Origin: Acidimicrobiales bacterium
Lineage (GTDB): Bacteria; Actinomycetota; Acidimicrobiia; Acidimicrobiales; Poriferisodalaceae
Assembly (NCBI GenBank): GCA_030743005.1
Contig: JASLTG010000003.1
Coordinates: forward strand, 62,001 to 126,000
Length of the DNA stretch: 64,000 nt
Direction: 5' to 3'
The notes below the pieces were generated by a model that saw only the letters and a program-made list of their open reading frames with translations, had not been told where the DNA came from and searched no databases. The first letter of the stretch is position 1. Each line of letters opens with the position of its first letter. The position numbers and the translations under genes are program-made. Positions 44,396-51,297 of this stretch are shown one piece after another.

Positions 44396-45208
44396 ATGTG
44401 GCAATCTGCTTTGGTGCATCCGATTGAAAGACTTCGATATGTAGCCCGGGCGGGAGGCTTTGATCAAACCGACCTAGCGCGTGAAGCTGCCGATGCATTG
44501 GCTTCGCTGTGGGGTGAGCCAGCAGAACTAGTCAATGCATGTAGGCGGATATTGCACCACCACCCCCTTGCTGGCTCGTTGTGGGTAATGACAACGAGAG
44601 TCTTGATTGCTACTGACGCTCAGAAAGCAGCCCTAGATTTTCTTGATGAACTCAACGCTGATTTGACGGCAGACAATGTCACGGCTTCTCTTCCCGGTGA
44701 CGCAACGATTGCCGTTGTCGGATGGCCTGACCTGGCGTTAGAGAAAATTCACCACCGAAGCGACATAACTGTTCGAGTTATCGACGCATACGGAGAAGGG
44801 GCTGGGCTCGCAAGGTCGCTGCTCCAAAAGGGTGTCGAAGTTGAAGAAGTGCCGTTCACCGGACTGGGACAAGCGTGCCTGAACTCTGATGTTGTTATTG
44901 TCGAAGCCGCCGCGGCCGGCCCTAGCTCTCTCGTTGCGCCATCGGGTTCTTACGCCGCAGCAGTATGTGGCATGCAGTCCGGCAGTCAGGTTTGGGCTGT
45001 TGTTGGTCATGGCCGGGCGTTACCTCAACCGTATTTTGAAGTAATAGAACAAAAGTTGGCTGCACAAAACACGATGGAATCAGACGATGAAGTGGTTCCC
45101 ATTGACGTGATTACGCATGTGGTCGGCCCGACCGGAGTAAGGAGCACTGAGGACACAGGTAGAGAGGATTGCGTGGTGGCGGTAGAGCTCTTACGCCTCG
45201 GTTTTTAG
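44396..45208 (+). CDS. eIF-2B alpha/beta/delta-like protein
   Basis: A 270-residue protein. The C-terminal ~170 residues resemble the initiation-factor-2B/ribose-1,5-bisphosphate isomerase fold: RVIDAYGEGAGLARSLLQKG, then SDVVIVEAAAAGPSSLVAPSGS, whose position equals the family's D-x-V-(L/I)-x-G-A-D segment but with E-A-A instead of G-A-D. That suggests an altered active site. The N-terminal helices hold a His-rich turn (RILHHHPLAGSLW). ATG 44396 is chosen over TTG 44372. It diverges from the cysteine-less thioredoxin-like gene with 39 bp between, so the two may be functionally linked. Function is unknown. Confidence 0.6.
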   Translation: MWQSALVHPIERLRYVARAGGFDQTDLAREAADALASLWGEPAELVNACRRILHHHPLAGSLWVMTTRVLIATDAQKAALDFLDELNADLTADNVTASLPGDATIAVVGWPDLALEKIHHRSDITVRVIDAYGEGAGLARSLLQKGVEVEEVPFTGLGQACLNSDVVIVEAAAAGPSSLVAPSGSYAAAVCGMQSGSQVWAVVGHGRALPQPYFEVIEQKLAAQNTMESDDEVVPIDVITHVVGPTGVRSTEDTGREDCVVAVELLRLGF

Positions 45209-45237
45209 AGGGGACAAACAATAGTTGAGTGGAGAAC

Positions 45238-46818
45238 CTATTGAGCTTCGGCTAAGAGCCGGCGGGCGATGAGCTTGAGACAAAGTGTTTCGTCGGCACC
45301 CTCGAAAATTGAAAGCACGCGCGCGTCAACGAAGAGACGACTAACCGTGTACTCCTCAGCAAACCCGAAACCGCCGTGAATCTGGAGAGCTTCTCGTGTC
45401 ACCCATTCAGCTGCTTTGCAAACATAAGCCTTGACCATTGACGCTTCCAAGCTGCCTTCACCTTTGGCCATCATCTGGGCAACCGAATAGCTGTACTGAC
45501 GGGAGCCTTGAATGATGGCGGCCATTCGACCCAGCTTCGTTTTCGTTAGTTGATAATCGGCCACAGGGTGACCGAACACGACTCTGTCGGTTGCATAGGT
45601 AAGAGCTTCTTCGTAAGCGGCCTGCATGACTCCAACTGCGCGTGCGGCTGTCTGAAGGCGACCGTTTTCGAATCCAGCCATTTGCATGTAAAAGCCTTTT
45701 CCTAGTCCTTCATCACCGCCAATCAAGTTTTCGGCTGGAACGAACCAATTGTCGAAAGCAATTTCGAAACTATGCATTCCCCGGTAACCCAGTGTCGGGA
45801 TGGCCCGGCCTTCCATGGTGCCGCCATCGTCTTGAGAAAATTCGAAACTGTGACCTTCTGCCTGAGGTTTGGGCACTATGAACAAGCTAAGTCCACGGTG
45901 AGTTTTTGAGCGGTCAGGGTCCGTTCGAGCTAGGAGCATCAAAACGTTGGCGCGGCCCGCGAACGTGCACCAAGTTTTTACTCCATTAATTACCCAGCCA
46001 TTGTCGACAGCTGTGGCTGACACTTTGAGGTTCGCTACGTCAGACCCGTAATCTGGTTCCGTTACTGCGACTGCGACCATGGTCTCGCCAGTAGCAATTT
46101 TCGGAAACCATTCTTTCTTTTGCTCTTCGGTGCCCCCTCGTTCGAGAGCTCGAGTCAAGATTTCGGGTCGAGTAATCAGTGAACCGCCTGCACCTAATGA
46201 GGCCCTAGAAAGCTCCTCAGTAGCTATGACCATTCCCATGTAGTCACTCTCGCTACCTGTAGCAAACCCGCCGTATTCCTCAGGGACAGAAAGGCCGAAA
46301 CATCCGAGTTCTGCGAGGCCTTCAATAATGTCTTCGGGAATGTCGGTGTCTTGCCGGTGGATATGTTCGGCACGAGGAGCGACCTTGTCTTCGGCGAAGC
46401 GACGAAATGTGTCAGCGACCATTGTGAAGTCGTCATCTAAATGAAGCGGAGCATTAACGGTTGCCAATTCGGCGACAAATTCCGGTGCTCGGAATTGGTG
46501 AATGAACTGCCGCGCTGGATCTATCTCTCCTTCTTCGACACCCCATGCATCCTCGCGACCAAAGAGCTTCGAATGAAGTTCCGCTAGGGCATCGGCTATG
46601 AAGGCACAAGCTATTTTGCCTTCGCTTTCTCCCTTGGCTCCGTAATCCAAAAGTGAACGACTTATCTCGATTGCAGATGCCGAGTGCGCAAGGTCGTATA
46701 AGAGGCTTTGGTGTTCATCGACATCTGGTAGAGACGCCGCGTGAGCGGTTGCTCTGTCGATGACTGAGATACCGATCGCCAAGGCATCTGCTGCAGCTTG
46801 TAGGTCAGGTGCGGTCAT
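45238..46818 (-). CDS. Acyl-CoA dehydrogenase with N-terminal helical extension
   Basis: A 526-residue flavoprotein; the canonical ~380-residue domain starts near residue 140. It shows EEYGGFATGSESDYMG, VAVTEPDYGSDVAN (FAD contact), VINGVKTWCTFAGRAN and the catalytic-base segment ARVLSIFEGADETL with its Glu. The ~130-residue N-terminal extension is helical and typical of a subgroup of actinobacterial FadE-like proteins. The frame continues upstream to 47016, but ATG 46818 (MTAPDLQAA) is preferred because the longer start would overlap the MaoC gene. It faces maoC divergently, a common dehydrogenase-hydratase pairing. Confidence 0.92.
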   Translation of the reverse strand: MTAPDLQAAADALAIGISVIDRATAHAASLPDVDEHQSLLYDLAHSASAIEISRSLLDYGAKGESEGKIACAFIADALAELHSKLFGREDAWGVEEGEIDPARQFIHQFRAPEFVAELATVNAPLHLDDDFTMVADTFRRFAEDKVAPRAEHIHRQDTDIPEDIIEGLAELGCFGLSVPEEYGGFATGSESDYMGMVIATEELSRASLGAGGSLITRPEILTRALERGGTEEQKKEWFPKIATGETMVAVAVTEPDYGSDVANLKVSATAVDNGWVINGVKTWCTFAGRANVLMLLARTDPDRSKTHRGLSLFIVPKPQAEGHSFEFSQDDGGTMEGRAIPTLGYRGMHSFEIAFDNWFVPAENLIGGDEGLGKGFYMQMAGFENGRLQTAARAVGVMQAAYEEALTYATDRVVFGHPVADYQLTKTKLGRMAAIIQGSRQYSYSVAQMMAKGEGSLEASMVKAYVCKAAEWVTREALQIHGGFGFAEEYTVSRLFVDARVLSIFEGADETLCLKLIARRLLAEAQ

Positions 46819-46994
46819 GAGTTTCCACCACTTCATCGAGTTGAGACAATGAGTCAGACTATGAGCAGAACGTTCAAATACACAAGGTTTCTGCGAACCG
46901 AAAAGAACTCTAGGGTGAACTATTGCACTCTGACGCCGAGGATTCCCTACGATGGCGACGTCTTCTATGATCGCCGCCCCCAACGGAGAGACTT

Positions 46995-47510
46995 GTGAGC
47001 ACCCACGACCGTCCATTTGGCCGCTACTTCGAAGAATTCGAAATAGGCGATGTATATAGACATTGGCCCGGAAAGACTATTACCGAAGCAGATGATCATT
47101 TGTTTTGCATGATCACCATGAATCACCATCCGCTCCATACCAACGAGTGGTTTGCCCAAAACGAGACCGTTCATGGCAAGAACGTTGTTGTTGGCAATCT
47201 CGTTTACTCGTTGGTGCTTGGGATGAGTGTCCCTGATGTGAGTGGAGCCGCAATAGCAAATCTTGAGGTAGAAAGCCTCACCCATCAACGTCCAACGTTT
47301 CACGGAGACACTATTTATGCCGCTACCAAAGTGTTAGATAAGGCTGAATCTAAGAGCCGGCCTGACAGAGGCATTGTGACCGTCGAGACCCGAGCAATTA
47401 ACCAGCGAGAAGAAGAGGTTTGTTACTTTCGCCGCAAGGTCATGATATGGAAACGAGATGCGGCTCCAGCACGAAACTTCCCTTATGGCGAAGATATCTG
47501 GCAGAGCTGA
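46995..47510 (+). CDS. MaoC family dehydratase
   Basis: A 171-residue hot-dog-fold enoyl-CoA hydratase/dehydratase. RPFGRYFEEFEIGDVYRHWP is the family start, ITEADDHLFCMITMNHHPLH carries the Asp and His of the hydratase site (D-x-x-x-F...H-x-x-x-L), and LVYSLVLGMSV follows. The start is GTG 46995 behind GGAGAG. It likely adds water to 2-enoyl-CoA made by the divergently encoded acyl-CoA dehydrogenase. It overlaps the mutY start region by about 26 bp. Confidence 0.9.
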   Translation: MSTHDRPFGRYFEEFEIGDVYRHWPGKTITEADDHLFCMITMNHHPLHTNEWFAQNETVHGKNVVVGNLVYSLVLGMSVPDVSGAAIANLEVESLTHQRPTFHGDTIYAATKVLDKAESKSRPDRGIVTVETRAINQREEEVCYFRRKVMIWKRDAAPARNFPYGEDIWQS

Positions 47511-48393
47511 GAAAGGCATCGTTGCCGAAAGAGGAGCGCTAAATCAGGCGTTACTTCTTTGGGTATCGACGTCGTTGCGAGATTTGCCCTGGCGCGCGAC
47601 GAGAGATCCTTGGGCGGTCTTGGTATCTGAGGTAATGCTTCAGCAAACTCAGGTCAATCGAGTTGAACCCAAATACCTGGAATTTATGGAGCGGTGGAAA
47701 ACACCTCAAGCTCTAGCCGACTCCAGGTTTTCTGACTTACTCAAGTTCTGGCAGGGACTTGGTTATCCCCGAAGAGCACGAAACCTGTATGACGCTGCTA
47801 CTCAGATCGACAAGTTTCATGATGGCAAGGTCCCAAGCACAATAGAAGAGTTGTTGGTCCTTCCGGGCATCGGGCCGTATACGGCGAGAGCAGTGATGGT
47901 TTTTGCTTTCGAGGCGCGAGTAGGAGTGCTGGATACGAACGTCGGACGGTTGCTTGCCCGCTGGAGTGGGCATCCATTGCAAGTAAAGGAAGCTCAGCAG
48001 ATAGCTGATGAGCTTGTAGACCCTGAGAGGCCCTGGCTTTGGAACCAAGGCTTATTCGACCTTGCTGCCACACGATGCACGAAACAAAATCCCCGATGTG
48101 GTGGGTGTCCCGTCGAAAAATGGTGTTCGTGGCGCGGTGTCGGTGGTGACCCTTCTATGGGTAGTGCTGGTGTCACCGCCAAGCAGCGGCGCTTTCAGGA
48201 CAGTGATCGACAAGCACGGGGACGCCTTCTAAAGGCGTTGACTGCCGGGCCGGTGCCTATCTCAGAGGCTGCTGCGGCCATGGGACTGGTTGATGATCAG
48301 GCGAGAGTTTCTCGCCTGATCACTGATCTTCAAGGAGAAAGGCTCCTCACCATTCAACGTGAAGTCCTACTGCTTGGTGATTTGCTCCAGTAG
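47485..48393 (+). CDS. mutY: A/G-specific adenine glycosylase (MutY)
   Basis: The enzyme removes adenine mispaired with 8-oxoguanine. Evidence: LPWRATRDPWAVLVSEVMLQQTQV (with the catalytic Glu in SEVMLQQT), the helix-hairpin-helix LPGIGPYTARAV, the catalytic Asp in VLDTNVGRLLAR, and the Fe-S ligand set C-x6-C-x2-C-x5-C (CTKQNPRCGGCPVEKWC). The C-terminus is short and has no NUDIX-like domain, as is usual in Actinobacteria. ATG 47485 overlaps maoC by 26 bp; an earlier ATG 47458 is possible. Its 3' end overlaps the convergent UGSC selenoprotein gene by 27 bp. Confidence 0.93.
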   Translation: MAKISGRAEKGIVAERGALNQALLLWVSTSLRDLPWRATRDPWAVLVSEVMLQQTQVNRVEPKYLEFMERWKTPQALADSRFSDLLKFWQGLGYPRRARNLYDAATQIDKFHDGKVPSTIEELLVLPGIGPYTARAVMVFAFEARVGVLDTNVGRLLARWSGHPLQVKEAQQIADELVDPERPWLWNQGLFDLAATRCTKQNPRCGGCPVEKWCSWRGVGGDPSMGSAGVTAKQRRFQDSDRQARGRLLKALTAGPVPISEAAAAMGLVDDQARVSRLITDLQGERLLTIQREVLLLGDLLQ

Positions 48394-48882
48394 TTCGTCA
48401 ATTGCCTTGTCGGCGATTGTCACCATTTCGTCGTCGGTGCGGTCTTGGATTGGATGTTCAACCCACACAGCGGCGGCATCGAATCCCAATGCCTTCCCTT
48501 GAACCTCGGCACCATCTATAAATTGAGTGGTGGCTACAAAAACACCCGGAAGGCCTCGTCGTTCCAGGTCAGTGATGTCATGCACACTGCATGACGTGCA
48601 GCTACCTCAATCAGCGAGGGCTTCTATCACCACATCGCATTTGGTCGCGATCTCATGACGTAAGTCGACCGGTGCTGGTTTGGTAAAGGTGGGCTTGCGG
48701 AAACGCTCAACCCGTAATCCTCGTTCGACAAGCCGCTCCTCAATTCGATCAAGGAAACGGTCACCTCTGGGTTTGCTGATGTCGAGCAGCCCGACCGTGA
48801 GTCCGTCAAGACTTTCTGGGCGGGTCACACGAGGAATATCCGCGGGTGTCGCCTCATTGGTTGGATCTAGCACCTTGGTCAT
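48367..48882 (-). CDS. UGSC family selenoprotein, TGA92 read as selenocysteine
   Basis: A 171-residue gene that is split by an in-frame TGA at 48607-48609. Both parts are in the same frame and the junction reads E-A-L-A-D-U-G-S-C-T-S-C-S-V-H-D, which is the U-G-S-C motif that defines the UGSC family of seleno/cysteine proteins. The first half has a Rossmann-like start (LTVGLLDISKPRGDRFLDRI) and KCDVVIEALAD leading into the Sec. The second half contains LERRGLPGVFVATTQF. The extra C98 gives a three-chalcogen U-x2-C-x2-C cluster suitable for a redox relay. A SECIS-like hairpin follows the TGA. The gene lies 13 bp behind the thioredoxin-fusion gene. Confidence 0.92.
48577..48609 (-). promoter_or_regulatory. 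Selenocysteine TGA codon and predicted bacterial SECIS element (UGSC gene)
   Basis: On the minus strand the TGA (48609-48607) is followed 18 nt later by a hairpin loop. The stem is GTCATGC (48595-48589) with GCATGAC (48583-48577), perfect 7 bp, and the loop is AGTGT (48588-48584). The loop has G at position 2 and U at position 3. Loop length and distance are nearly the same as in the GrdB-like gene at 19465. Confidence 0.85.
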
Positions 48883-48895
48883 AGATTCTCCCTTG

Positions 48896-50344
48896 CTACG
48901 GAGTGATTGTGACGCAAACCGGGTCTGACCCCATCTCGCCGTTCACCCACCCTCCAATGATCGCCGAAAATAGGCCAGCCGCGCCACCACAGTGGACAAT
49001 ATGTAGGCCGTTTGGCCGAAATTTCGGTAAATCTAATTCTCCCATGGCTTCCGGAATGCCTTCTGGAATGTCTCCAGCGCCTCGAACCAACTCATGTCCG
49101 GGCCGCACCGTCAACTCGTTTATCCGATCTACCAATTGCTCTCGGGACCATCCAGCCTCTCTGAACACTCTCGAATGGTCCGGAGCTACGGCGAGAATTG
49201 CGTCAAACCCTAAAATAAGTTTCGGGTGTTGTATCGAGATCAGATTTGCTGCGTAGGTGCGGGCAAGTGAATCTGGATCACGCGACAACTGGTCGACCAG
49301 ATTTCTAGGTGCTTCGCCTGGGAAAGCAAGGACCGTGTTCGTACCAGCCGGAAAGCCATACATCGTTGAGATTGGTGACCAAGGGGAGTCTTCTTCCCGT
49401 TCAGCAAAGCAAAATCCGACCTTTGCGGGAGATCCGAAGGCCGCTCGATCAACCTCACCTGGTCTTCCTCCACCAACGTTGCGGACAACAAGTTGGACTG
49501 CGCGGCCGATAGTGCTGTTTGCACGGTTTCCTTGGCCTAATGCGTTGTTGCCGGAGTTCATGCCTATTTGCTGGGCTATAGGCCCGTTTACGATGAGTAC
49601 CGGAGCGTGAGGCATTGTGGTGGCTAATAGGCCATGCATGTTGAAAGTGTCTGTGCAGACAGCCTCCACTCCCGCCAGCACTACTGGTAGATATTCAGGT
49701 CGACATCCGGCCATCACTGCGTTGATAGCGACCTTTTCAACAGTGCAGGGTGCTAAATCAGGAGGAATAGAGGCGACTATTTCTTCTGGAGCGCGGGTAG
49801 TTCCCTCCAGCATCGCTATTACCCGAGCTTCAGTTGGCGGAACCACCGGGAGCCCATCGGTCCAACCGCGGTCGAAGAGGGCTTCGTGACTGTCTTCAAG
49901 AGATGCAAATTCAACACGTCGAGCCTTCATTGTGGAACCACCGAAACGAAGTTCTAAATCAGCGCTGACAGACGGATCAACAGAAAGTGAACCGCATCCT
50001 GGCCTGTGGTCGGGCAACTCAAGTCCCAATTGAGGGGCGCCGGTGATTGACTCCCACTGAGAGCGAGACCACCCCACAGTTCGAGCGACCTCTTTTCCGT
50101 TCTCTATGGCTAGGAGTGTGGGGACAGTTTCAATATTGTGATGCCAAGAAATGGCTAAATCGCTATCGAATTGTCGGTCTTCTATTTCTTGAGGAAAATT
50201 GGGGTCGTCTTGACTGAAGACCGTTAATTGATTTCCACTTGCCAATTGTTCGAGGACGGGGACAATTAACTCACAAGTCGGACAGTCCTCCTTCACGATG
50301 ACGACGAGTCCTTCTGGGAGGATAGGTAACTCAGTGGGGCTCAT
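48896..50344 (-). CDS. Thioredoxin domain fused to a UGSC-associated domain of unknown function
   Basis: A 482-residue two-part protein. Residues ~1-105 form a thioredoxin-like domain with C21-P-T-C24 (VIVKEDCPTCELIVPVLEQL) and the cis-Pro region ETVPTLLAIENGKE. Residues ~145-482 form a separate conserved domain: FDRGWTDGLPVVPPTEARV, DLAPCTVEKVAINAVMAGC, NGPIAQQIGMNSGNNALG and HIVHCGGAAGLFS, with several Cys residues that could be redox partners. I do not know a named function for it. It is 13 bp ahead of the UGSC selenoprotein gene, so the pair is one operon. The thioredoxin part is a natural electron donor or acceptor for Sec92. It diverges from the flavin reductase gene. Confidence 0.75.
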   Translation of the reverse strand: MSPTELPILPEGLVVIVKEDCPTCELIVPVLEQLASGNQLTVFSQDDPNFPQEIEDRQFDSDLAISWHHNIETVPTLLAIENGKEVARTVGWSRSQWESITGAPQLGLELPDHRPGCGSLSVDPSVSADLELRFGGSTMKARRVEFASLEDSHEALFDRGWTDGLPVVPPTEARVIAMLEGTTRAPEEIVASIPPDLAPCTVEKVAINAVMAGCRPEYLPVVLAGVEAVCTDTFNMHGLLATTMPHAPVLIVNGPIAQQIGMNSGNNALGQGNRANSTIGRAVQLVVRNVGGGRPGEVDRAAFGSPAKVGFCFAEREEDSPWSPISTMYGFPAGTNTVLAFPGEAPRNLVDQLSRDPDSLARTYAANLISIQHPKLILGFDAILAVAPDHSRVFREAGWSREQLVDRINELTVRPGHELVRGAGDIPEGIPEAMGELDLPKFRPNGLHIVHCGGAAGLFSAIIGGWVNGEMGSDPVCVTITP

Positions 50345-50436
50345 ACTGGTGACGATAATCGGTTCTCGGAGGCTGTTCTAAACAGTTGACCACCTTAGGC
50401 AGCTACGATTCGCACAGAACGGAATAAGGAGCGGCA

Positions 50437-50913
50437 GTGACTGGTATCGATTCAGGCGTATTTCGGAATGTTTTGGGTCACTTTCCCACCGGAGTCACCG
50501 CAGTCACAGCGGTTAACAACGGTAACCCTGTTGGCATGGCCATCGGCTCCTTTACATCGGTATCGCTTGAGCCACCGTTGGTTGCTTTCTTACCGGGTAA
50601 AGAATCTGGGTCTTGGAAAGAGATTCGCGAATCGGGTTCGTTCTGTGTGAATGTTATGGGTCAAGACCAGATGGAAGTCTGCGGTGTCATGGCCAGTCGA
50701 GCCGACGACAAGTTCGCAGATGTCGAATGGTCTCCCGCTGGGTCGGGGTCACCGATTATTTCGGGGTCTATTGCTTACATCGACTGCGACATAGAGATGG
50801 TCCATGATGGCGGAGACCATGACATCGTCATCGGACGGGTCCTCAAGCTAGAAGTTATGGACAGCAAATCACCTCTTGTTTTCTTCCAAGGAAACTACGG
50901 AACGTTCAGCTGA
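50437..50913 (+). CDS. Flavin reductase family protein
   Basis: A 158-residue FMN-binding split-barrel protein of the flavin-reductase/HpaC group: FRNVLGHFPTGVTAVTAVNNG at the start, GMAIGSFTSVSLEPPLVAFLPG (flavin contact), GSFCVNVMGQDQ. It reduces FMN/FAD with NAD(P)H, usually for a partner monooxygenase. The ribosome site AAGGAG precedes GTG 50437. It is followed by the MauE/DoxX gene at 9 bp. It diverges from the thioredoxin-fusion and UGSC genes by 92 bp, so it may belong to the same regulon or supply reduced flavin to the NtaA-type monooxygenase elsewhere. Confidence 0.9.
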   Translation: MTGIDSGVFRNVLGHFPTGVTAVTAVNNGNPVGMAIGSFTSVSLEPPLVAFLPGKESGSWKEIRESGSFCVNVMGQDQMEVCGVMASRADDKFADVEWSPAGSGSPIISGSIAYIDCDIEMVHDGGDHDIVIGRVLKLEVMDSKSPLVFFQGNYGTFS

Positions 50914-50922
50914 TCTAGAACG

Positions 50923-51297
50923 GTGGCACTCGCGGCACGACTAATTTTGGGAGTCGTTTTTCTTCTTTCCGGTGCGCTGAAGTTACGTGACCCCTCTTGG
51001 CTGGCAGCGGCGCGTCAATTTGGTGCACCCAGGCTGGTAGCCAGCACCATTGCCCCAACAGAGATTTTTTTGGGTGCGATGTTGGTGACAGGGACTGCAT
51101 CACCTTGGCCGTCCATTGCCTCAGAAATCATTTTGGCTGCCTTCACTGTGGGTATGTTGCGCGTGATGCGTCGACCGGTCAACCAAAGACCTAGTTGCGC
51201 TTGCTTTGGTCGTTGGACAGCTCGCCCAGTGGGTAGCAGCTCGATCGTCAGGAATTTGGTACTGCTAGCTCTCGCGGCTATCTCTAGTGGGGGATAA
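50923..51297 (+). CDS. MauE/DoxX family membrane protein
   Basis: A 124-residue protein with four predicted helices. The N-terminus VALAARLILGVVFLLSGALKLRD is typical of DoxX/MauE-type redox membrane proteins. A C-x-C pair (PSCACFGRW) lies on the loop between helices 3 and 4, a place where MauE-like proteins are thought to exchange thiol electrons. It follows the flavin reductase gene by 9 bp and overlaps the convergent oligopeptidase gene by 33 bp at the 3' end. An involvement in disulfide chemistry is inferred from family. Confidence 0.8.
   Translation: MALAARLILGVVFLLSGALKLRDPSWLAAARQFGAPRLVASTIAPTEIFLGAMLVTGTASPWPSIASEIILAAFTVGMLRVMRRPVNQRPSCACFGRWTARPVGSSSIVRNLVLLALAAISSGG

Noticed and set aside
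48367..48585. A separate 72-residue minus-strand gene starting at GTG 48585
   Set aside because: It is the second half of the UGSC gene. The start would be inside the SECIS loop, and the family motif crosses the TGA.
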